A stretch of 20,488 bases of DNA from Chloroflexota bacterium (lineage in GTDB: Bacteria; Chloroflexota; Dormibacteria; CF-121), in contig VBFX01000105.1 of the NCBI GenBank assembly GCA_005889395.1, positions 1 through 20,488 on the forward strand. Reading direction: 5' to 3'. Under the pieces are notes generated by a model that had not been told where the DNA came from, ran no database searches, and saw only the letters and a list, made by a program, of their open reading frames with translations. The position numbers were made by a program, and so were the translations under genes. This document shows, in pieces, positions 5,940-13,663 of this stretch; position 1 is the first letter of the stretch, and every line of letters begins with the position of its first letter.

Positions 5940-6092
5940 GCCTAGACGGTAGCCGCTTTATGGCAGCCGGGTGCCGTGCAAGAGGACGTAGTCGAGCAGC
6001 TGCGCCAGCCAGCGCCGAAAGCGGGTCGCCCGGGACGCCATGCCGGTATAACGCTCGCCGGCGCCCGGACTGTCACCGCGGCCCGCCTGGGG

Positions 6093-6593
6093 TTACGGTC
6101 GCTTCGCCCTGGCGTGTTTGCGGTCGATGAGCTTTGCCAGGTTGTCGAGCTCGTTTTCACGGCCCATCACCAGCCGCTGGGTCCATACCTCGTCATGCAG
6201 TGGTTCCATCGTCATGACGACCCGAACGCTGTCGCCGCTCGGAGTCAGGTCCACGACGGTGAGCTCCTGGTAGGCGTCGACACCCGGAACGAAGTCGATC
6301 AGCGACCGGTAGGCAATGCGCTTTGCTGGCAGCACCTCCGTGAAGGTTTTGTGCGCCTCCGTCGTCAGCGGCATCCCCGCCCCTTTCATGAACTCGACCT
6401 GCTCGGGGCCGATCGCCGTCATGGCGTAGACCAGTTCACCGCCAGGTCGCAGCTCGAGCTTGCGGACCTCGACCTTGAAGCCGTCCGGTGCCCACCACGA
6501 CTCGATCCCATCGCTGGTGGTCCACAGGCGCCACACCTCCTCGGCTGATATGGGATACGTGCGCTCGATTCGAATCATGTTTGAGTTGGCCAA
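6093..6593 (-). CDS. SRPBCC / AHSA1-family protein
   Basis: This 166-residue product has the START-like lipid-binding fold of the activator of Hsp90 ATPase homologue 1 family. The opening RTYPISAEEVWRLWTTSDGI and ESWWAPDGFKVEV are the typical beta-1, helix and W-rich turn. PGGELVYAM, TFTEVLPAKRIAYRS and VRVVMTMEPLHDEVWTQRL supply the rest of the sheet, and a long C-terminal helix closes the cavity. Members bind small hydrophobic ligands; no substrate can be named. TTG 6593 is chosen because AGGAGG lies 7 nt upstream; ATG at 6578 would also keep the domain. It follows the tRNA by 45 nt without a terminator and may be co-transcribed with it. Confidence 0.85.
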   Translation of the reverse strand: MANSNMIRIERTYPISAEEVWRLWTTSDGIESWWAPDGFKVEVRKLELRPGGELVYAMTAIGPEQVEFMKGAGMPLTTEAHKTFTEVLPAKRIAYRSLIDFVPGVDAYQELTVVDLTPSGDSVRVVMTMEPLHDEVWTQRLVMGRENELDNLAKLIDRKHARAKRP

Positions 6594-6638
6594 TCAAGTT
6601 CCTCCTCGGGCGTTCCGGCTGAGGATCCGATCCGGTTT

Positions 6639-6715
6639 TGGTGGGCGCAACAGGAGTCGAACCTGTGACCTCTTCCTTGTCATGGAAGCGCTCGTACCAA
6701 CTGAGCTATGCGCCC
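6639..6715 (-). tRNA. tRNA-Val (anticodon GAC)
   Basis: Reading the minus strand from 6715: acceptor GGGCGCA pairs with TGCGCCC, D stem GCTC/GAGC, anticodon stem CTTCC/GGAAG around loop ATGACAA, variable AGGTC, and T stem ACAGG/CCTGT with loop TTCGACT. Discriminator A is followed by an encoded CCA. Every stem pairs perfectly. T33 precedes anticodon GAC, which reads valine GUC/GUU codons. Position 32 is A and position 38 is A, a less common pair. It has its own promoter just upstream. Confidence 0.95.
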
Positions 6716-6728
6716 TCGTACCGGGGGG

Positions 6729-6756
6729 ATTATACCGGCGCCTTCCCGTTTGTCGA
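6729..6756 (-). promoter_or_regulatory. Promoter of tRNA-Val, inside the end of the MFS gene
   Basis: Minus-strand TCGACA (6756-6751, one mismatch to TTGACA), a 16-nt spacer and a perfect TATAAT (6734-6729) lie within the last codons and stop of the transporter gene. The start would fall near 6722, about 7 nt before the tRNA 5' end. Confidence 0.7.
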
Positions 6757-8106
6757 GAGCGTTGGTGGAACCAACGGGCTGCGACGCCCAGCCACCGCGG
6801 AGATCACGCCACTCGCCGCCAGCAGGCAGCCCATACCGAAGATGACCCACGTCACGCCGAACAGGTCGGCGAGGCCGCCCGCCAAGAGGATAGGGATGGC
6901 GACCGCCGCGTTGACCACGGTGAACATGGCGCCGAAGATGCGACCGCGCAGCTCCGCCTCCGTCTTCTCTTGCAACACCGTGAAGGCCGGGATGAAAAGC
7001 ATGCCGAACTCCAGGCCCCCGATGAAGCCGAACACCACCGGAAAGGAGACGAGCAGCCAGCCGGCGTTGAGCTGTTCCAGGAGGTAAGGCACCGAGGCCA
7101 TCACCATCAGCGTGACGCCGGCCGAGACGAGTCCGCCGATCAAGAGCCGGCTGCGGCGGAAGTGGCGGCCGTACTGCCCGAGGTAAAAGGCGGCGGCCAG
7201 CATGCCGATTACGGCCGGCGCCAGGAACAGGTAGACGTCGGTGACCTGCAAGCGCAGAACGGTGCTCATGTAGCTGGGCGCCAGCACGAAGATCGAGAAG
7301 ATCACCGCGATCGTCAGGCTCAACTGCACGACAGCGAAGCGCACCAGCGGCCGCGCCGCGATGTAAGCGATGCCTTCGCGCAGCTCGTAGAGGATGTCGG
7401 TCTTCTCGGCGACGGTCTCGTGGGTGCGGGCGTGCAGATCCGTCCTGACGGCGTAAATCAGCCAGGCTGCCAGCAGGAAGAGGGCGGCGGCGATCCAGTA
7501 GGGCGAGTCGGTCCCGAGGAAGCGCACGGCCAGGGTCGAGAGCGGCACCGCGACGAGCAGTGTGACGATCACTGTGCTCGTGAACATCGAGGTGGCGGTC
7601 ATCAGCTCCTCGGTTCCCACGATGAAGGGGATGGCCGCCGCCTCGGCGGGGGCGAAGATCTGGCCGACCGCGGCGAAGAGAAAGATGATGAGGAACAGAT
7701 GCCAGGTGACATGCTCGAAATAGGGAACGAGCTGGCTGAGCGGGATCAGCAGGATCAGGCCGCCGCGGATAGCGTTGGTGGAGAACATCAATCGCTTCTT
7801 GTCGTGCCGGTCGGCGTACACCCCGGCGAGTGGACTGAGGAAGACGGAGGGGAACGTGTACGCGAGAAAGAGGGCGGCGCCGTGGGTACTGGCGCGGCTG
7901 ATGCTGTAGGTGAGGATCAGCAGCGCGAACATCAAGAACTTGTCGGCCAGCTGTGAGGCGACCTGGGCCGACCAGATCAAGCGGAAGTCGCGATTGGCGA
8001 GCACGGTCTTGAAGCCAGGCTGAGGAAGGATGATGTCGCGCGGGTCACGGCCCGCGCCGACCTCGTCTGGCTGCTTCAAGGCGCCTAAATCGTAACTAGT
8101 TGTCAT
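6730..8106 (-). CDS. MFS transporter, 12 TM, MFS_3/EntS-like
   Basis: A 458-residue integral membrane protein with about twelve hydrophobic segments, from LIWSAQVASQLADKFLMFA near residue 43 to VTWVIFGMGCLLAASG near the C-terminus. Between TM2 and TM3, GVYADRHDKKRLM is the MFS signature (motif A). Overall organisation, including KTEAELRGRIFGA before TM11, matches the MFS_3 group of drug or siderophore exporters; the substrate is unknown. A cytoplasmic N-terminal tail of about 35 residues precedes TM1. The ATG overlaps the ksgA stop by 4 nt (ATGA), so translation is coupled to a rRNA methyltransferase, with no obvious functional link. A tRNA promoter is embedded in its 3' end. Confidence 0.88.
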   Translation of the reverse strand: MTTSYDLGALKQPDEVGAGRDPRDIILPQPGFKTVLANRDFRLIWSAQVASQLADKFLMFALLILTYSISRASTHGAALFLAYTFPSVFLSPLAGVYADRHDKKRLMFSTNAIRGGLILLIPLSQLVPYFEHVTWHLFLIIFLFAAVGQIFAPAEAAAIPFIVGTEELMTATSMFTSTVIVTLLVAVPLSTLAVRFLGTDSPYWIAAALFLLAAWLIYAVRTDLHARTHETVAEKTDILYELREGIAYIAARPLVRFAVVQLSLTIAVIFSIFVLAPSYMSTVLRLQVTDVYLFLAPAVIGMLAAAFYLGQYGRHFRRSRLLIGGLVSAGVTLMVMASVPYLLEQLNAGWLLVSFPVVFGFIGGLEFGMLFIPAFTVLQEKTEAELRGRIFGAMFTVVNAAVAIPILLAGGLADLFGVTWVIFGMGCLLAASGVISAVAGRRSPLVPPTLSTNGKAPV

Positions 8107-8915
8107 CGTTTACGCTCATTCTCAAAAAGTCGCCGCCATTCTTCCAGCATCAGGGTCTCGGCACGCCGCGCCGGGTCGATGCCTATAACGCTCAGCCGGG
8201 CACGAGCCTCCGTGGCGCCGCCGCCCCGCCGTCGACTCAGGACAAACGTGAGCTGTTTGCGACGAGCCTGAAAGAAGGGTGTCACGAATTCGAAGAAAGC
8301 TGGTAAGTCGGCGCGTGGAAGCGCCGGCTGCGCATCGGGCCTGATGCGCACCAGGGCGGAATCGACCCGGGGCACCGGCAGGAAGGCGCCCCGCGGCACA
8401 CGGAGCGTCAGCTCTGGCCGGCCGTAGACGCGAACACCCAGCGTGGCCAGACTCCAATCACCCGGTGGGGCCACGAGGCGCTCAGCCACCTCTTTCTGCA
8501 CCAGGAGATCGATGCGAACCGGTGGCTGCGGCTGCTCGAGCAGGTGGACGAAGAGCGCGCCCGTCAGGTTGTACGGAATGTTGCCGGCGACCCGATAGGG
8601 CGGTGGCAACAGCTCACTGACCGCCGTGCGCAGAATGTTGGCCTCGACGATGCGAACGTTGGAGCGATCCCGGAGGGTCAGGCCCAACGCCTTGACGCAG
8701 GCGGGGTCGATTTCGACGCCCGCCACGGCACGGGCGCGGCTGGCCAGCTCGACCGTCAGCGCGCCGAGACCCGGACCGACTTCGACGATGCGGTCCGTCG
8801 GCGCGAGCTCGAGGGCTTCGACGATTCGCTCCAGTTGCCGGCGGTCGGCGAGGAAGTTCTGGCCCCAACGCCGCTGGTAGCGCACCCCGAAGCGTCGCGC
8901 CACCCCCCGGATCAC
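8103..8915 (-). CDS. rsmA: 16S rRNA (A1518/A1519-N6) dimethyltransferase
   Basis: RsmA/KsgA uses S-adenosylmethionine to dimethylate two adjacent adenines in helix 45 of 16S rRNA during 30S maturation; its loss gives kasugamycin resistance. The 270-residue product has the family entry WGQNFLAD (17-24), the SAM-binding motif VEVGPGLG (44-51), the acidic VEIDP, and catalytic NIPY (112-115). RGAFLPVPRVDSALVRI is diagnostic near residue 190, and the C-terminal helical domain includes FFQARRKQLT. GTG at 8915 lacks a clear Shine-Dalgarno sequence; the frame is open for 15 more codons upstream with CTG at 8930 as the only near-canonical alternative. It lies 31 nt after tatD, a common pairing, and overlaps the MFS gene. 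Confidence 0.96.
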   Translation of the reverse strand: MIRGVARRFGVRYQRRWGQNFLADRRQLERIVEALELAPTDRIVEVGPGLGALTVELASRARAVAGVEIDPACVKALGLTLRDRSNVRIVEANILRTAVSELLPPPYRVAGNIPYNLTGALFVHLLEQPQPPVRIDLLVQKEVAERLVAPPGDWSLATLGVRVYGRPELTLRVPRGAFLPVPRVDSALVRIRPDAQPALPRADLPAFFEFVTPFFQARRKQLTFVLSRRRGGGATEARARLSVIGIDPARRAETLMLEEWRRLFENERKR

Positions 8916-8946
8916 CGAGGAATCGGCCAGGTCGAGGGGGCGTTTG

Positions 8947-9726
8947 CTAGCCGGCGTGGTTCAACCGAAAGAGGTCGATGGCGTTCCGGCCGGTCGCGTC
9001 GCCGATCTCCGTCGCGCTCGCGCCGCGGAGCCGCGCGAGCCGCTCCACGGTTTCGGCGAGGTAGCGTGGGGCATTGGGCTGCCCGCGCCGGCTCTGCGGC
9101 GGAAGAAAAGGCGAGTCAGTTTCCACCAGCATGTGGTCCAGCGGGATGATACTGGCGGCCCCGACCACCCCGTGCGCCGTGGGATAGGTCACGGTCCCGG
9201 CGAACGAGATGTAGAAACCTCGGGCCAATGCCTCGGCGGCGAATGCCGCGTTGCCGCTGAAGCAGTGAAAGACACCGTTGACCCCGGGGAACTCGTCGAG
9301 GATGGCGAGCAGGTCGGGAAAGGCATCGCGGGTGTGCAACACCACCGGCTTGGCCACCTCCAGCGCCAGGCCGAGCATCTGGCGAAAGACCTGCTGTTGC
9401 TCCCGGGCGGCGACGCGATGGTAGTCCGTGAAGTGATAGTCGAGGCCGATTTCCCCCACCGCGACCACGCTAGGATGACCGGCCAGCTGGCGCAGCTCGC
9501 GGCGCTCGGCGGCGTCGATCGGATCACCGGCCGAGTGGGGATGCCGGCCGATGGTTGTGGCAAGCCCCGGGATACGCTCTGCCAGCTCCACGCCCGGCCG
9601 GTTGTCGGTGGCATCGTCGCCGATGTTGACCACGGCCTCCACGCCGACCGCCCGCGCCTCCTCCAGCGCCTGCTCCGGCGTGAGGCCCTCGCGCAGGTGC
9701 AGGAGATGGGCGTGCGAATCGATCAG
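8947..9726 (-). CDS. tatD: TatD-family metal-dependent DNase
   Basis: TatD proteins are TIM-barrel metal-dependent hydrolases with 3'-5' exonuclease activity on DNA/RNA and D-aminoacyl-tRNA or quality-control roles proposed in some species. Metal ligands are visible: DSHAH (HxH), GEIGLDYHF (Glu), VVLHTRDA (His), VFHCFSG (His) and VETDSPFLPP (Asp). Length of 259 residues from CTG is typical. The homology begins exactly at CTG-ATC-GAT-TCG-CAC (LIDSH), where the CTG (9726-9724) overlaps the metG stop as CTGA. The only conventional start, GTG 9807, would add 27 unrelated residues and overlap metG by 85 nt, so I prefer CTG. metG-tatD-rsmA is a frequently conserved order. Confidence 0.93.
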   Translation of the reverse strand: MIDSHAHLLHLREGLTPEQALEEARAVGVEAVVNIGDDATDNRPGVELAERIPGLATTIGRHPHSAGDPIDAAERRELRQLAGHPSVVAVGEIGLDYHFTDYHRVAAREQQQVFRQMLGLALEVAKPVVLHTRDAFPDLLAILDEFPGVNGVFHCFSGNAAFAAEALARGFYISFAGTVTYPTAHGVVGAASIIPLDHMLVETDSPFLPPQSRRGQPNAPRYLAETVERLARLRGASATEIGDATGRNAIDLFRLNHAG

Positions 9727-11264
9727 GCGACCGGCTCCGGCTTCTCGATCCGCGGAAAGAGGACGCCGCCGAGCACGGTCTGGGTCCGCGGCGCCAGTCT
9801 GCCCCACTCCCGTGCCGTGGCCGAGGGCGCTTTCAAGTCCGCCTTGATCTGCGTCGCGACCTTGGCGGCCGTCTCCGGCAGGAACGGGGAGATCAGGTAC
9901 GACGTCACCCGGATCGCTTCGACCAGGTTGTACATCACGGTCTGGAGCCGCTTGCGCTGATCCGACTGTTTAGCGAGTACCCAGGGGGCGCTTTCCTCGA
10001 TGTACTTATTGCCGCGGTTGACCGCCTCCCAGATGAGGTCGAGGGCGCTCGTGAAGTCGAGCGCCTTCATGTGCTTGTCCTGCCCGCGGACGGCCCGCTC
10101 GAACGCCGTCTGGAGCTGCTTGTCCAGTGCGGTGGCGTCCGCGTCGGGAGCAGGCACCTTGCCGTCGAAATAGCGCTGCAGCATGGAGAGCGTTCGATAG
10201 ACGAAGTTCCCCAGGTCATTGGCGAGGTCGGCGTTGAATCGATCGGTCATCGTCTCCCAGCTGATCTCGCCGTCCCGGTCGAAAGGCAGCTCGCGCAGCA
10301 GCAGGTATCGCACCGCTTCGGCGCCGAAGCGCTCGGCGGCTTCCAGCGGATCGATGTAGTTGCCCGCGCTCTTGCTCATCTTCTCGCCGCGCACGGTGAG
10401 AAACCCATGCGCGTAAACCCGTTTCGGCACCGCCACGCCGGCCGAGAGCAACATGGCCGGCCAGTACAAACAGTGGAAACGCGTGATGTCCTTTCCGATC
10501 ACGTGGAGGTCGGCCGGCCACCAGCGCTTGAACATCGCCTCGTCGGTCCCGTAGCCGACACCGGTGGCGTAGTTCACCAACGCGTCGCCCCAGACGTAGA
10601 CGACGTGCTTGTCGTCACCGGGAAAGGGAATGCCCCATTTGATGGTCGAGCGCGAGATGCTGAAGTCCTGCAGACCGGACCGGAGCCACCCGAGGACTTC
10701 GTTGCGACGCGTCTCCGGTTGAATGAAATCGGGGTGCTTGTCGATGTGCTGCTGGAGCCGGTCCTGGTAGCTCGACAGCTTGAAGAAGTAATTCTCCTCC
10801 GTCAGCCATTGCGCCTTTAGCGTGGGGTGGATCAGGCAGTACCCGTCCTTGAGGTCCGCGTCCTGCTTGAAGGCCTCGCAGGAGACGCAATACCAACCCT
10901 CGTAGGCGCCTTTGTAAATGTCGCCCTTTGCCTGCATCTTCGTGATGAAGGCCTGCACGCCCTGCACGTGGTCGGGATCCTCGGTCCGAATGAACCGGTT
11001 GTAAGAGATACCAAAGCGCGCTTCGATGTCGCGGTAGAGCTGCGCCATCCGAGCGGTGAATTCCGCAGTCGACACGCCTTCCTCTTCCGCCTTACGTCGC
11101 ACGTTTTGTGAGTGCTCGTCGGTGCCGGTGAGAAAGAACGTCTCATCCCCGACCAGCCGGTGATAGCGGGCCAGGACATCGGCGCCCACCAGCTCATAAA
11201 TGAACCCGAGATGGGGCGCGGCATTCGGGTAAACGATCGCCGTGGTGACGTAGAACTTACTCAT
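9723..11264 (-). CDS. metG: Methionine-tRNA ligase
   Basis: MetRS charges initiator and elongator tRNA-Met. The 513-residue class Ia enzyme has the HIGH-type motif as PHLGF (H18-F21) and KMSKS at 295-299. In the connective peptide C126, C129 (GWYCVSCE), C143 and H146 (GYCLIH) form a single zinc knuckle with His as the last ligand. EENYFFKLSSYQD and YVWGDALVNY are also typical. The C-terminal helical anticodon-binding domain includes RGNKYIEESAPW. There is no C-terminal tRNA-binding (EMAP-II-like) extension. ATG 11264 has GGAAGG 7 nt upstream and overlaps the end of rsmI by 8 nt. Confidence 0.97.
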   Translation of the reverse strand: MSKFYVTTAIVYPNAAPHLGFIYELVGADVLARYHRLVGDETFFLTGTDEHSQNVRRKAEEEGVSTAEFTARMAQLYRDIEARFGISYNRFIRTEDPDHVQGVQAFITKMQAKGDIYKGAYEGWYCVSCEAFKQDADLKDGYCLIHPTLKAQWLTEENYFFKLSSYQDRLQQHIDKHPDFIQPETRRNEVLGWLRSGLQDFSISRSTIKWGIPFPGDDKHVVYVWGDALVNYATGVGYGTDEAMFKRWWPADLHVIGKDITRFHCLYWPAMLLSAGVAVPKRVYAHGFLTVRGEKMSKSAGNYIDPLEAAERFGAEAVRYLLLRELPFDRDGEISWETMTDRFNADLANDLGNFVYRTLSMLQRYFDGKVPAPDADATALDKQLQTAFERAVRGQDKHMKALDFTSALDLIWEAVNRGNKYIEESAPWVLAKQSDQRKRLQTVMYNLVEAIRVTSYLISPFLPETAAKVATQIKADLKAPSATAREWGRLAPRTQTVLGGVLFPRIEKPEPVA

Positions 11265-11943
11265 CTGGAGCCTTCCAGTCGCTGCCGGCTACCACGACCG
11301 TCAGCTCGCCTCGGGGTGGAGATTTCGCGAAGTGCTCCAGGAGTGTCGCCGGCGTTCCACGTAAGAACTCTTCGTGGAGCTTGGTGATCTCCCGCGCCAC
11401 CACCAGCGAGCGGGGGCCGAGGGCGGACGCCATTATATCCAATGTCTTCACGATCCGATGCGGGGATTCGAAGAAGACGAAGCTTCGCTTGGCCTGCGCG
11501 GTCTCGCGGATCAGCCGCTCCAGCTCCCCGCGTTTGCGCGGCAGAAAACCGAGGAAGGTGAACTGGTTGGTGGGCAGGCCAGAGCTCACCAGGGCGGCCA
11601 GCACCGCCGAGGGACCCGGGATCGGCATGACCGGGTGACCGGCGGCGACGGCGGCGCTGACCAGCCGCACTCCCGGGTCGGAAAGCGCGGGCGTGCCCGC
11701 GTCCGAGACCAGCGCGATGTCGTGCTGCTCGAGGCGAGCGACAATGGTTTGCAGCTGGCGCGCTTCGTTCTTCGCGTGCAGGCTGATCAGCTGCCGACGC
11801 AGGCCGAAGTGGGTCAGCAGTTTCATCGTGTGGCGCGTGTCCTCCGCGGCGATCAGCGGCACCGACTCCAGGATGTGCAGCGCCCGCAGGGTGATGTCGT
11901 CGAGGTTGCCGATGGGCGTGGCGACCAGGTAGAGCGTCCCCAC
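11257..11943 (-). CDS. rsmI: 16S rRNA (cytidine1402-2'-O)-methyltransferase
   Basis: RsmI methylates the ribose of C1402 in the 30S decoding centre using SAM. The 228-residue product is a tetrapyrrole-methylase-fold enzyme with all hallmarks: LYLVATPIGNLDDITLRA, AAEDTRHT, LVSDAGTPALSDPG, PIPGPSA and FFESPHRI, followed by AREITKLHEEF and GELTVVV. It lacks the C-terminal extension of the 286-residue E. coli protein, as many homologues do. GTG 11943 has GGCGG just upstream. It lies 18 nt after nadE and overlaps metG, grouping rRNA modification with aminoacyl-tRNA synthesis. Confidence 0.96.
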   Translation of the reverse strand: MGTLYLVATPIGNLDDITLRALHILESVPLIAAEDTRHTMKLLTHFGLRRQLISLHAKNEARQLQTIVARLEQHDIALVSDAGTPALSDPGVRLVSAAVAAGHPVMPIPGPSAVLAALVSSGLPTNQFTFLGFLPRKRGELERLIRETAQAKRSFVFFESPHRIVKTLDIMASALGPRSLVVAREITKLHEEFLRGTPATLLEHFAKSPPRGELTVVVAGSDWKAPDE

Positions 11944-11961
11944 CCTAACCGCCGGCTGACA

Positions 11962-12816
11962 TCAATGTCCCCAATCGCGCGGATAACGGAAGTCGCGGTC
12001 GATCGTGCGCGAGGACAGCTTGGCGATGACCGGCAGGCGCCGCTTGTACTGGTTGTCGCGCACACGGCGGACGATGTCCACGATGAACGCCTCGTCGAAA
12101 CCGAGCCGCTTCAGCTCCTCGACCGAGTAACGCCGATCGACGAGGTAGTAGAGCAGTTGGTCGATCATCCGGTACTGGAAGCCGAGCTCGGTCTCATCGG
12201 ACTGGCCCGCCCAGAGGTCCGCCGAGGGCGCCTTCTGCACGATGGACGTCGGGACGCCGACGGCGTCGGCGAGCTGCCAGAGCTGGGTCTTGTAGAGGTC
12301 GCCCACCGGGTTGATCGCACTCGCCATGTCCCCGTAGATGGTTCCGTAGCCCAGCAGGAGCTCGGTCTTGTTGCTGGTCCCGATGACGAGCGCCCGCCAT
12401 CCCCACGACTGGTCATAGAGGATCGTCATCCGTTCGCGCGCCATCTTGTTGCCGCGCCGCTTCTGGTCGGCGTCCGGAAACCGCGCGAAGTAGGCATCGA
12501 TCTGGGGACTGATGTCGATCTCGAGGTGATGGATGCCCAGCTGCTGGACGACCTGAAGCGCGTCGCTCTTGCTTTTGGGATCGCTCGTCTTGTAGGGCAT
12601 GATCAGGGCCAGGACGTTGTCGGCCCCCAGCGCTTCCGCGGCGAGGGTCGCAACCAGGCTGGAGTCGACGCCGCCACTCAGACCCAGGACGACGCGTTCG
12701 AAACCGACCTTCCGCACCTCGTTGCGGATGAAGCCCACGAGGATGCCGCGGACCAGCTCGGGATTGATCCGCAGCGACGGAAAGACGGGCTCAGAAAGGC
12801 TTGCGGGTGCGCTCAT
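11962..12816 (-). CDS. nadE: NAD+ synthetase, ATP-pyrophosphatase subunit
   Basis: NadE adenylates nicotinic acid adenine dinucleotide and amidates it to NAD+. From ATG 12816 the product has 284 residues. It shows the P-loop SGGVDSS (47-53) and the signature GTSNKTELLLGYGTIYGD (146-163), followed by INPVGDLYKTQLW and KAPSADLWAGQSDE. An upstream in-frame start at 12966 is rejected because it only adds a shadow of the preceding gene. The start overlaps that gene by 26 nt. The preceding gene is a nitrilase-fold amidase, the same domain that is fused to NadE in glutamine-dependent NAD synthetases. The natural inference is a split glutamine-dependent synthetase. Confidence 0.95.
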   Translation of the reverse strand: MSAPASLSEPVFPSLRINPELVRGILVGFIRNEVRKVGFERVVLGLSGGVDSSLVATLAAEALGADNVLALIMPYKTSDPKSKSDALQVVQQLGIHHLEIDISPQIDAYFARFPDADQKRRGNKMARERMTILYDQSWGWRALVIGTSNKTELLLGYGTIYGDMASAINPVGDLYKTQLWQLADAVGVPTSIVQKAPSADLWAGQSDETELGFQYRMIDQLLYYLVDRRYSVEELKRLGFDEAFIVDIVRRVRDNQYKRRLPVIAKLSSRTIDRDFRYPRDWGH

Positions 12817-13663
12817 GCCAGACCCGGCGGAGTTCGTTGATGGTGAGCTCGAGCCGCTCGTCGCGGAGTAACGGATTGGCGAGCCGCTCGCGCCGGACCT
12901 CCCCCAGGTCGAGCTTGGCAAGAACGAGCGCTTCGCCGGCATCTTCCTGCTGCGCGATGATGTCACCGTTGGGCCCGATTACCATCGAGCCGCCCCAGAA
13001 GTTCGCGCCATCCTCGTACCCCACCCGGTTGCAGTAGAGGAAGAAGGTCGTCAGGAACTGGGCGTAGGTGCGGCAGACAAGGCCATATGACTCCGCTGTT
13101 CCCAGCCGCTCGTCGGTGGTGACCCCACGCCCGGGGCTGGATGACGGGCAGATGATCATGTCCACGCCTTCGAGACTCAGGATGTAGGCGCTGGAGAGGT
13201 GCCAGATGTCTTCACAGACCAGCATCCCGGCGCGGCCGAACCCGGTCTTGAAACTGCGAAAGCGATCGCCCGCCGCGAAGTAGCGGTGCTCGTCGAACAT
13301 GCCATAAGTCGGCAGGTACACCTTGCGGTGGACGTGGACCAGCTCCCCCTGGCTGAAATAGAGGCTGGCGTTGAAGTAGCGATGGTCGGGCTCTTCGATC
13401 ACCGCGCCGAGCACGACGTCCAGTCCATCGGACAGGCCGCGTAGCTCGTTCATGATGGCGCCCTCGAACGGGATGGCACTCTCCGCCACGAGATCCTTGA
13501 GGAAATAGCCGGTCAGGCTGAGCTCCGGGAAAACCAGCAGCTCGACGCCCGCGGTTGCGGCTTGTCGCACCCATTGCCGATGCCGCTCGAGATTGCGAGC
13601 ACGATCGCCGAGGGCCGGGTCCATCTGAACCAGCCCGACCGCGAGCCGGCCGTCCGGGCTCAC
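12791..13663 (-). CDS. Nitrilase-family amidase, probable NadE glutaminase partner
   Basis: A 290-residue carbon-nitrogen hydrolase. The catalytic triad reads E47 (FPELSLTGY), K114 (HRKVYLPTYGMFDEHRYF) and C150 (LVCEDIWH). The sequence around K114 and C150 closely resembles the glutaminase domain of two-domain NAD synthetases, and nadE follows with a 26-nt overlap. It likely supplies ammonia from glutamine to NadE; other amide substrates cannot be excluded. GTG 13663 is chosen because it overlaps the dinG stop as GTGA and starts right before the first beta strand (RLAVGLVQMDP). A longer start at 13738 would lie deep inside dinG. Confidence 0.87.
   Translation of the reverse strand: MSPDGRLAVGLVQMDPALGDRARNLERHRQWVRQAATAGVELLVFPELSLTGYFLKDLVAESAIPFEGAIMNELRGLSDGLDVVLGAVIEEPDHRYFNASLYFSQGELVHVHRKVYLPTYGMFDEHRYFAAGDRFRSFKTGFGRAGMLVCEDIWHLSSAYILSLEGVDMIICPSSSPGRGVTTDERLGTAESYGLVCRTYAQFLTTFFLYCNRVGYEDGANFWGGSMVIGPNGDIIAQQEDAGEALVLAKLDLGEVRRERLANPLLRDERLELTINELRRVWHERTRKPF

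Noticed and set aside
5958..6041. 27-codon ATG frame upstream of the dehydratase (MASRATRFRRWLAQLL...)
   Set aside because: Weakly amphipathic and in the right strand, but no Shine-Dalgarno sequence and no homology I recognise; too short to support. A TATACC-like -10 near 6050 could instead belong to a dehydratase leader.
6460..7956. 498-codon open frame on the plus strand opposite the MFS transporter
   Set aside because: Its composition (Asp/Glu/His/Arg/Gln-rich, no recognisable domain) is that of an antisense shadow of a high-GC gene; the minus strand has a complete 12-TM protein with coupling to rsmA.
11374..12840. 488-codon plus-strand open frame across rsmI and nadE
   Set aside because: It runs opposite two clear genes and their junction, with low-complexity Arg/Asp/Val/Gly composition; explained by GC-rich third positions.
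12817..12966. Longer N-terminus for nadE from 12966
   Set aside because: The extra 50 residues are Ser/Arg-rich, unlike NadE, and come from reading the amidase gene out of frame; ATG 12816 fits the family.
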